Below are positions 1 to 5,737 of a stretch of 12,653 nt of DNA, in pieces. A program made the translations under genes and the position numbers. The stretch is from Bacteroidales bacterium (GTDB taxonomy: Bacteria; Bacteroidota; Bacteroidia; Bacteroidales; UBA7960), in the NCBI GenBank assembly GCA_007131125.1, contig SLRE01000257.1, positions 1-12,653 of the forward strand, given 5' to 3'. Positions within the stretch are counted from its first letter, which is position 1. Every line of letters starts with the position of its first letter. The notes under the pieces were generated by a model, which saw only the letters and a list, made by a program, of their open reading frames with translations, was not told the DNA's origin and did not search any database.

Positions 1-100
1 CTACCGAAACTTTGATCTCTCAAAAATTACCAAGCCCGAAGCCGAAGTAAACGATGTACCTGCCGGATTGGAATTTACCCTGAACAAGAAAGAAAAATAA
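1..100 (+). CDS. 3' end of an unidentified protein (partial)
   Basis: Only one plus-strand frame is open from the left edge (codons starting at base 2). It ends in TAA at 98-100, and the other two plus frames hit stops within the first 50 bases. The visible 32-residue tail ends in ...AGLEFTLNKKEK, is charged and hydrophilic, and shows no motif I recognise. A strong intrinsic terminator begins about 60 bp after the stop, which supports this being the true end of a transcribed gene. The body of the gene lies outside the window, so no function can be assigned. Confidence 0.7.
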   Translation, partial: YRNFDLSKITKPEAEVNDVPAGLEFTLNKKEK

Positions 101-158
101 AAATCCCTCTGCAGCCCATATCATACCCAATGTTACTTTTCATAATCTAATTGGTTTT

Positions 159-194
159 CCGGGTTCTTCTGAAGTGGAGGACCCGGGTTTTTTT
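159..194 (+). terminator. Rho-independent terminator of the left-edge gene
   Basis: Bases 159-169 and 176-186 form an 11-pair stem around a six-base loop (170-175), with CCGGGT pairing to ACCCGG at the foot. A run of seven T follows at 188-194. Two of the upper pairs are T-G, which become G-U wobble in the plus-strand RNA but A-C mismatches in the minus-strand RNA. The minus-strand copy is also not followed by a T run. The element is therefore directed at the plus-strand gene ending at 100, although it sits between two convergent genes. Confidence 0.8.
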
Positions 195-205
195 GGGCGG
201 CAAAA

Positions 206-592
206 CTATCTCAGGGCTTTATGAACGGCAATCATAAAACATTTGCTGGTTCCGGTAGCACCGGACACTGCGTCAACCAAAGGGCTTTGGGCTTTTATTA
301 TTATTTGCGGGGTTTCCCTTGCTTCATAGCCCCATCCGGCCCTCAACCTTTCTGTTTCAACTTCAATTATCTGCTGATCCTTCAAGGTAACCTTAACATC
401 TACCCGGAGAATAAAATCAGAAAAGCTCCCTGAATAAACCCCATCCGGTTTTTCCGAAAGATCAGGTATTGTTATTTCCTGGTAGGCTTTTTCAATGTTT
501 TCAGCCATCTTTTGGTAACGCATCCTTCCCATAAAGGCAATGGTTAAGACCAGAAAAGCAACAACAATCCAAATTGTTGATTTTTTTCTCAT
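206..592 (-). CDS. Membrane-anchored FMN-binding domain protein
   Basis: This 128-residue protein has a basic N-terminus followed by one hydrophobic segment (about residues 7-22), which is either an uncleaved anchor or a signal peptide. An FMN_bind domain (the family of NqrC and RnfG periplasmic domains) follows at about 49-128. It opens with DGVYSG and closes with DAVSGATGTS (107-116). In characterised members, the threonine of the S-G-A-T motif (here T113) carries FMN in phosphoester linkage, attached by the flavin transferase ApbE. The likely role is an extracytoplasmic one-electron carrier. It is the last gene of the tspO-like/Rieske-like cluster, 20 bp after the Rieske-like stop, with a weak AAAAGG ribosome site six bases before the ATG. 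No apbE lies in the window, so flavinylation would need a copy elsewhere. The domain assignment is firm; the electron partner is inferred. Confidence 0.88.
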   Translation of the reverse strand: MRKKSTIWIVVAFLVLTIAFMGRMRYQKMAENIEKAYQEITIPDLSEKPDGVYSGSFSDFILRVDVKVTLKDQQIIEVETERLRAGWGYEARETPQIIIKAQSPLVDAVSGATGTSKCFMIAVHKALR

Positions 593-612
593 AAAAAACC
601 TTTTTAAAAAGT

Positions 613-1095
613 TCAGGATATGTTGATAATAAGCTGGTTCTCTTTTAAAACAGCAGGGTAAATAGCCAGAGGCCCTTCAGCAGGTCCCTTTTTAACCCGG
701 CCGTTAAGGCCATAAGTGGCTTTTCCAAAGCTGCTGCACTGTATTTTTTCTTCCCCGTGCTGGTAATTCAACTCCCTTCCGGCATGGGTGCAGCGGTCCG
801 AAAAAGCCTTGAAACTACCGCTTTCATGGTGAATGATCAAAAGCTTTACCTCATCCCCCTCATGCATGAGGGACAATTTTCCGGATCCGCCGGTTTCCTG
901 AAGACAATCGATCATTTCCAGGTCAAATGTCAACAGGTTGCCTTCAAGGGCATAAGTTCCCTCGGGTATTACGGGAGTTTGGGAAACCCCTCTAATCATC
1001 GAACAAGCATTCATTCCTGCCATTCCGGTGCAGGCACAAACGGTTGCTACTCCGAAGGTTTTCAAAAAATCTCTTCTGTTTGTTTTCAGGCTCAT
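613..1095 (-). CDS. Tat-exported Rieske-like protein lacking the second ligand histidine
   Basis: This 160-residue protein begins with a twin-arginine signal (T-N-R-R-D-F-L-K, residues 5-12) and a short hydrophobic stretch. C31 might be a lipidation site, but the lipobox is poor. The C-terminal two thirds resemble a Rieske [2Fe-2S] domain: C102-T-H104, then 15 residues, then C120-S-S-F123, with the conserved GPAEGPL loop at 137-143. Normal Rieske proteins have C-x-H...C-x-x-H, with two Cys and two His binding the cluster. Here the last histidine is replaced by F123. H113 lies between the two motifs, but I cannot say whether it substitutes. Tat export suggests folding, perhaps with a cofactor, before export. 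The gene sits 12 bp after the TspO-like stop and 20 bp before the FMN-binding gene, so a shared envelope redox role is likely. Fold assignment is confident; cluster binding is uncertain. Confidence 0.85.
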   Translation of the reverse strand: MSLKTNRRDFLKTFGVATVCACTGMAGMNACSMIRGVSQTPVIPEGTYALEGNLLTFDLEMIDCLQETGGSGKLSLMHEGDEVKLLIIHHESGSFKAFSDRCTHAGRELNYQHGEEKIQCSSFGKATYGLNGRVKKGPAEGPLAIYPAVLKENQLIINIS

Positions 1096-1103
1096 GTTTT
1101 TAT

Positions 1104-1109
1104 TCCTTT
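1104..1109 (-). promoter_or_regulatory. Ribosome binding site of the Rieske-like gene, overlapping the upstream stop
   Basis: On the minus strand AAAGGA lies eight bases before the ATG at 1095 and shares two bases with the TAA stop of the TspO-like gene (1108-1110). It is the best Shine-Dalgarno-like site in the window. Its overlap with the preceding stop codon suggests translational coupling of the two genes, and it supports the chosen start. Confidence 0.55.
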
Positions 1110-1830
1110 AGTGAAATGAAACTTTACGAAAGAAAATTATCACCGAAACCATTCCGACCACGACCATGGCAATAAAAGCGGTCATAACAATAGAATTGTA
1201 ATCGGCTTGCCGCTTGATTATAATGCCAAGAAAGGCCCACATAACCGCAAGACCTTGAAAAGGGTTTTCAAGTCTTATAATGGCCAGGGAACTGATAATT
1301 GCTCCGATGGCAACCATAATAATGGCCCATACTTCCTGTGAGATTCCCCATCCACCCCAGTTATAATTAACCAGCAGGGCCGTGAAATTGGCAATGGTGG
1401 CAATACTGATCCAGCCAAGATAAATACCGAAAGTGATACGGGTAATTCCCATAGGAAAAGGTTTCAACACCAAGTTGATGTAAATCAGGGTAATCAGCAA
1501 TCCCACCATGATCAGCATCGACAGGGGCAGCTTTTCATAATGCCATGCCAGGATCCAGCTTGCATTCAAAATACAGCTAATGGCAAAAGCCCATCCAATG
1601 GTGGCATTGAGGTATTTGTTCTCTTCCCGCAATTGAACAACAATAAAAACCAGCAACAAAAGATAAATAACTCCCCAGATGGAAAAAGTGATTCCGGCCG
1701 GGGTAAAAAGATTGGGATACTGGGCGGAAAGTTCTCCTGTGGTTTTATTGTTGATGGGAAGTGCATTGGCAAGATAATTCATGAAAACCATGAATACAAA
1801 AAAGACGATGTTCAGATATTTTAATGGCAT
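1108..1830 (-). CDS. TspO/MBR-family-like integral membrane protein
   Basis: This 240-residue, very hydrophobic protein has about seven or eight membrane segments (near 6-24, 47-66, 76-96, 103-121, 134-155, 166-186, 192-206 and 213-234). It resembles the TspO/peripheral benzodiazepine receptor family: FTPAGITFSIWGVIYLLL (42-59) matches the family's tryptophan-containing P-x-x-V/I-W-x-x-x-Y region, N89-A-S-W matches the N-x-x-W of TM3, and LGWISIATIANF (138-149) matches the W-x-x-x-A-T-x-x-N region. Classical TspO proteins are about 160 residues with five helices and bind porphyrins or other tetrapyrroles and sterols. This belongs to a longer, poorly characterised relative with extra C-terminal helices. 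It is the first gene of a tight trio with the Rieske-like and FMN-binding genes. The family call is good; the ligand is unknown, and porphyrin binding is only a family-based suggestion. Confidence 0.78.
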   Translation of the reverse strand: MPLKYLNIVFFVFMVFMNYLANALPINNKTTGELSAQYPNLFTPAGITFSIWGVIYLLLLVFIVVQLREENKYLNATIGWAFAISCILNASWILAWHYEKLPLSMLIMVGLLITLIYINLVLKPFPMGITRITFGIYLGWISIATIANFTALLVNYNWGGWGISQEVWAIIMVAIGAIISSLAIIRLENPFQGLAVMWAFLGIIIKRQADYNSIVMTAFIAMVVVGMVSVIIFFRKVSFH

Positions 1831-1864
1831 GGATATAGATGGTTTAGTTTAGTTGTTCTAATTT

Positions 1865-2791
1865 TCACTCATAGGTATCCAGGCTGTTTTGGCTTGTATC
1901 CAGCAATTCAGCACTGTTTTTGGGTTTAATTCCATGGCCGAATTTATAGGCCCACTGCCGTGTAAATTCGGCACCAAACAGCAGGATCATGGCCACATAC
2001 GATGCCCATATCAGGATAAGGATAACAGCTCCTGCAGCACCATAGGCAGAGGCAGGATCGATTCTGCCGAAATATATGCTCAGACCGTACTGCCCTAAAG
2101 CAAAAAGCAGGGCAGTAATGAATGCCCCTACCCAAACCGATCGCCAACGAATAATGGCATCGGGAAGGAACTTAAACATCAGGGCAAATAATGTGGTCAC
2201 CACCAAAAGAGATACAGCATAGCTGGTTAAGGAAAGCACAGGGGAGATCAATTCCGGCCAATGGGTTTTTAGCCAGCCTCCTAAAAGAGAAACCAGGGAA
2301 TTTATAAGCAGAGAAAGCAAAAGAAGGAATCCTATGGATAAAACCAGCCCAAAAGAAAGCAAACGGTCTTTAAGGTATTTTAAAAAAGCCTGTTTGGGCC
2401 TGGGAACAACTCCCCAAATGCGATTTAGCGACAACTGCAGATGATAAAATACCGTAGTAGCCCCAAAGATCAAAAGCCCCAATCCAACCCAAAAGGCTAT
2501 CCTGGAAGAGCCAGGATCTGCTGCACTTGCAACCATGGATTCTATTACCCTGGCGGTTTCTTTTCCTACTATATCCGCAATCTGCCCCGATAATTCTCTG
2601 GAAACGGCCTCTTCACCAAAAAAATAACCTGTTATTACGATAACGATCAACAATAAAGCGGGAAGGGAAAAAATAGCATAATAAGCCAGGATCGCACTTT
2701 GACGCCACGGGCCAGCTTCATTCCAGCGAATGGCTGTGTTTTTGACAACCTCCCATAAGTCACGGGCAAAGCTTTTCAGGGAATGGGCCAT
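1865..2791 (-). CDS. YihY/BrkB family inner membrane protein
   Basis: This 308-residue protein has about six membrane segments and the hallmarks of the YihY/virulence factor BrkB family (Pfam Virul_fac_BrkB). These are S-A-I-L-A-Y-Y-A-I-F-S-L-P (32-44), LNRIWGV (122-128), and the C-terminal block with W220-V-G-A, the GQYGLSIYF segment (233-241), YGAAGAV (250-256) and LFGAEFTRQ (271-279). The length is normal for the family. BrkB was once described as a serum-resistance factor and the family has been mis-annotated as ribonuclease BN; its biochemical function is unresolved. It lies 34 bp upstream of the TspO-like gene on the same strand with no obvious promoter in the gap, so it may head the same transcript. 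A candidate promoter precedes it at 2842-2871. Confidence 0.93.
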   Translation of the reverse strand: MAHSLKSFARDLWEVVKNTAIRWNEAGPWRQSAILAYYAIFSLPALLLIVIVITGYFFGEEAVSRELSGQIADIVGKETARVIESMVASAADPGSSRIAFWVGLGLLIFGATTVFYHLQLSLNRIWGVVPRPKQAFLKYLKDRLLSFGLVLSIGFLLLLSLLINSLVSLLGGWLKTHWPELISPVLSLTSYAVSLLVVTTLFALMFKFLPDAIIRWRSVWVGAFITALLFALGQYGLSIYFGRIDPASAYGAAGAVILILIWASYVAMILLFGAEFTRQWAYKFGHGIKPKNSAELLDTSQNSLDTYE

Positions 2792-2841
2792 AAATCTGGA
2801 TTTTCAGGTTTTGGTTGGAGAAAGGCCCCCATCCTTAACGG

Positions 2842-2871
2842 CAAAAATAAACCTTTTGCTGAATAATCAAC
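2842..2871 (-). promoter_or_regulatory. Candidate Bacteroidota-type promoter for the brkB-tspO-Rieske-FMN cluster
   Basis: On the minus strand, GTTG (2868-2871) is followed after 18 bases by TATTTTTG (2842-2849), which fits the TAnnTTTG -7 consensus exactly and the TTTG -33 consensus in three of four bases. Transcription would begin some 45 bp before the ATG at 2791. The site lies just downstream of the weak prfC terminator. It is a pattern match in AT-rich DNA and has not been tested. Confidence 0.4.
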
Positions 2872-2885
2872 CAGATTTACCCCGG

Positions 2886-2908
2886 AAAAATTGTCTTTTA
2901 TCTGACAA
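2886..2908 (-). terminator. Weak intrinsic terminator candidate after prfC
   Basis: On the minus strand, TTGTC and GACAA (2904-2908 and 2891-2895) form a five-pair stem with an eight-base loop, followed directly by five T (2886-2890). It lies 29 bp past the prfC stop. The stem is short, so termination would be partial at best, but its place between prfC and the candidate brkB promoter is appropriate. Confidence 0.35.
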
Positions 2909-2937
2909 AATAAATTTGAGAAGTCTTAATTTTCTGC

Positions 2938-4542
2938 TCAGGCCACTGAAGGCTGTTCCATTTTGTGGTCGGAAGTGGTATGGAAGGCAATGGAAGGAAA
3001 CATCTCTTTGGCAGACTTCAGCGCCCACTGTGTGTCGGCCAGGAATACCGGTTTGTTTTCCTTATCCCAGGCAATATTGGAAGCTTTGCGGTGGATAAAA
3101 CGGTCCAGTTCCTGCTGGTTTTCGCAGGTAACCCACAATGCCTTAAAATATTCCAGGTGGCGGTAACCGCATTTGGCACCGTATTCATGCAGGAGCCTGA
3201 ACTGAATCACGTCAAACTGCAACTCACCAACCGTGCCAATGATTTTACGGTTTCCGGGCTGCTGAATGAACAACTGGGCAACGCCTTCTTCAGAAAGCTG
3301 CCTGATGCCTTTCTCCAGTTGCTTGGTTTTAAAGGGGTCCCGGTTGAGAACTTCCCTGAAGATTTCCGGGGAAAAACTTGGAATTCCTTTGTATTGTAAG
3401 TCTTCACCTGTTGTAAGGGTATCACCTATCTTGAAGTTGCCATTGTCAAAAAGTCCCACTACATCGCCCGGCCAGGCTTCTTCGGTCAGTGTCTTTTCAT
3501 TGGCCATGAAGGTGGTGGGGTTGGCAAAACGCAATTTTTTTCCCAGACGCGGGTGATAGTAAAATTTGTTGCGTTCGAATTTTCCTGAGCAAACCCGCAA
3601 AAATGCAATGCGGTCCCGGTGATTGGGATCAAGGTTGGCATGAATCTTAAAGATAAAGCCCGACAGCTCTTTTTCGGCGGGCATTACTTCCCTGGTTTTG
3701 GCCTGCCGCGGGGCAGGGGAGGGCGCAATTTCCAGGAAGGTCTCCAAAAGCTCCTCTACTCCAAAATTGTTGATGGCACTTCCAAAAAATACCGGTGCCA
3801 GCAAACCGTCCAGGTAAAGGCTTTTGTCGAAATCTTCGTAAACGGTATCTAGCAACTCTTTGTCTTCTTTGAGTTTTTCGGCATATTCCCGTTCAATGTA
3901 TTCGAATATCCGCTTGTCGTTCAGGTCGGGGATGTGGGCTTTTTTACCGGCTATTCCGGTTTTGTCGGCTTCAAAAAGGTTCAGTTCCTCTCTGTAAATG
4001 TTGTATACCCCCTGGAAGGTTTTCCCCTGGCTGAGTGGCCAGGATAATGGCCTTAGATTGATGGTCAGCTCCTTTTCCAGCTCATCCAGCAACTCAAAAG
4101 GGTCTTTGCCCTCACGGTCCATTTTGTTGATAAAAATTATTACCGGGGTGCTGCGCATCCGGCAAACTTCCATCAGTTTTCGGGTTTGTTCTTCCACACC
4201 CTTAACACTGTCCACCACCAGTATTACGCTGTCCACCGCTGTAAGGGTGCGATAGGTATCTTCTGCAAAATCTTTATGCCCGGGGGTATCCAGTATGTTC
4301 ACCCTTTTTCCTTTGTACTCAAAACCCATCACAGAGGTAGCCACAGAAATCCCCCTTTGCCTTTCTATTTCCATAAAGTCGGAAGTTGCCCCCTTGCGTA
4401 TCTTGTTGCTTTTAACGGCACCGGCGGTTTGAATGGCGCCCCCAAAAAGCAGGAACTTCTCGGTTAGGGTGGTTTTTCCGGCATCGGGATGGCTAATGAT
4501 GGCGAAGGTTTTTCTGCGGGCTATTTCTTCTTTTAACTTCAT
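2938..4542 (-). CDS. prfC: Peptide chain release factor 3 (RF3)
   Basis: RF3 is the translational GTPase that promotes release of RF1 and RF2 from the ribosome after peptide release, and it contributes to quality control of mismatched codons. The 534-residue protein is close to the usual length (about 530). All GTPase motifs are visible: G1 HPDAGKTT (18-25), the switch I region around RGISV (63-67), G3 DTPGH (85-89), G4 NKMD (139-142) and a G5-type GSA near 254. Middle and C-terminal RF3 domains follow, with typical blocks such as GELQFDVIQFRL. The match to RF3 rather than EF-G or LepA rests on the DFMEIERQRGISV sequence, the family length and the absence of EF-G domains IV and V. It is divergent from the pseudouridine synthase gene, with about 260 bp between them carrying a candidate promoter, and it appears to be transcribed alone. 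Confidence 0.97.
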   Translation of the reverse strand: MKLKEEIARRKTFAIISHPDAGKTTLTEKFLLFGGAIQTAGAVKSNKIRKGATSDFMEIERQRGISVATSVMGFEYKGKRVNILDTPGHKDFAEDTYRTLTAVDSVILVVDSVKGVEEQTRKLMEVCRMRSTPVIIFINKMDREGKDPFELLDELEKELTINLRPLSWPLSQGKTFQGVYNIYREELNLFEADKTGIAGKKAHIPDLNDKRIFEYIEREYAEKLKEDKELLDTVYEDFDKSLYLDGLLAPVFFGSAINNFGVEELLETFLEIAPSPAPRQAKTREVMPAEKELSGFIFKIHANLDPNHRDRIAFLRVCSGKFERNKFYYHPRLGKKLRFANPTTFMANEKTLTEEAWPGDVVGLFDNGNFKIGDTLTTGEDLQYKGIPSFSPEIFREVLNRDPFKTKQLEKGIRQLSEEGVAQLFIQQPGNRKIIGTVGELQFDVIQFRLLHEYGAKCGYRHLEYFKALWVTCENQQELDRFIHRKASNIAWDKENKPVFLADTQWALKSAKEMFPSIAFHTTSDHKMEQPSVA

Positions 4543-4709
4543 TTACTGGTCTGTTCAAAACAAAATAAAAAGGCTTCCAGGAGATGCCGCGACTTTCTTA
4601 AAAAAAAAGAAAAAGTTGTTCTCAAACGGCATGAACCTGTAATTCAGCAAGGGTTATGGTGGAGAAAGCCGGGTAAACATTAAAGTTGCTACAGGATTGA
4701 AAACGCGCG

Positions 4710-4741
4710 CAAAGGTACAAAAAAGATGCCGCACAATAAAA
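4710..4741 (-). promoter_or_regulatory. Candidate promoter for prfC
   Basis: On the minus strand, TACCTTTG (4710-4717) is an exact TAnnTTTG -7 element. Twenty bases upstream lies TTTT (4738-4741), a three-of-four match to the -33 TTTG; an ATTG at 4734-4737 is an alternative with a 16-base spacer. The predicted leader to the ATG at 4542 would be roughly 160 nt, which is long, and contains a nine-base U run (complement of 4600-4608). No riboswitch fold is apparent in it. Confidence 0.38.
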
Positions 4742-4804
4742 GATGAGGAGTTTTGATGTGATAACTTCAGACATCCGAATTGTTTTCTTAAGTTTGAAGT
4801 GACG

Positions 4805-5737
4805 ATGGAAAAAGCTTTCTCCCATATCATTCCCGAAAAAACCAGGAAGGCTTCCCTTTACGACTATGCCATTGGTTTGTTTCCCGGATTGGAAACAAGG
4901 TCTTCTTTAAAAAAAGCCGTAAAAAGGGGAGAGGTTTATGTGGATGGGATGCCTGTGTTTTCATCCGTCAGGGTTGGAGCGGGACAAAAGATTGATTGGA
5001 AGCCCGGAAAGAGTGCCGGTCCGGTTTACCGCATGAACCTGGATCTGGCTTTTGAAGATGACCACCTGTTGGTGGTAAATAAGCCTGCCGGGCTGGTGGT
5101 AAGCGGCAACCGGTTCAGAACCCTTGAAAATGCCCTTCCCGCCCATGCTAAAACTTCAGCTGCGGAGGATGCCCTGGAAAACCCCCGTCCGGTGCATCGC
5201 CTGGACAGCCTTACCAGCGGACTGGTGATTTTTGCCAAAACCCGGCAGGCACTTTTGGCTTTAGGGGAAGCCATGATGGCACGGGAGATTGAAAAAACCT
5301 ACCATACAGTAGTTATTGGAAAAACACCCCTTTCCGGCAATATCCAACACCCGATTGAGGGGGCAGAAGCCCTGACTACCTACCGCCGCCTGGAAACCAT
5401 ACCATCTCTCATCTCCGGAACATTATCCGTATTGAAAGTGGTACCGCTTACCGGCCGCACTCACCAGATTCGCATCCATTTATCCCGTGAAGGCTTTCCT
5501 ATTCTTGGCGATAAATTGTATGGGAAGGATGGGTTTATCCTGAAGAAAAAAGGACTTTTTCTTTGCGCCACACAACTGTCCTTTAACCATCCTGTATCAG
5601 GTGAAAAATTGGAAATCAGTATTTCCCCTCCTGCAAAATTCAACCGTTTCCTGGAGGGCGAAAAAAAACGATGGGAAAAGTACCGGAACTCCGGTAAGAA
5701 CTCCGGTCAAAGCTTAAAGCAACAGGGCATTGAATAA
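4805..5737 (+). CDS. RluA-family RNA pseudouridine synthase
   Basis: This protein of 310 residues (from the ATG) converts specific uridines in rRNA or tRNA to pseudouridine in the cytoplasm. An S4-like RNA-binding segment (SSLKKAVKRGEVYVDG, about 33-48) precedes the catalytic domain. The catalytic aspartate is D134 in HRLDSLTSG (131-139), and the conserved GRTHQIRIHL block follows at about 217-226. NKPAGLVV (about 92-99) is the first family motif. RluA, RluC and RluD have different target sites that cannot be read from this sequence, so no symbol is given. An in-frame GTG at 4799 would add two residues; I prefer the ATG at 4805 because neither start has a clear Shine-Dalgarno site and ATG is the commoner start. 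The 3' end overlaps the oppositely oriented peptidase gene by 24 bp. Confidence 0.93.
   Translation: MEKAFSHIIPEKTRKASLYDYAIGLFPGLETRSSLKKAVKRGEVYVDGMPVFSSVRVGAGQKIDWKPGKSAGPVYRMNLDLAFEDDHLLVVNKPAGLVVSGNRFRTLENALPAHAKTSAAEDALENPRPVHRLDSLTSGLVIFAKTRQALLALGEAMMAREIEKTYHTVVIGKTPLSGNIQHPIEGAEALTTYRRLETIPSLISGTLSVLKVVPLTGRTHQIRIHLSREGFPILGDKLYGKDGFILKKKGLFLCATQLSFNHPVSGEKLEISISPPAKFNRFLEGEKKRWEKYRNSGKNSGQSLKQQGIE

Noticed and set aside
613..1095. Rieske-like gene as a pseudogene because of the missing ligand
   Set aside because: The frame is intact with Tat signal, two Cys, one His and the proline loop preserved, a good ribosome site and tight operon spacing, so a divergent functional protein is more likely.
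4590..4640. Attenuator-like hairpin before the U9 run in the prfC leader
   Set aside because: Only a four-pair stem (GTTC/GAAC) precedes the U run, too weak to support; no leader peptide was seen.
4583..4733. Direct repeat of AGATGCCGC (near 4583 and 4725)
   Set aside because: Two nine-base copies about 140 bp apart with no further symmetry or association; expected by chance or too short to interpret.
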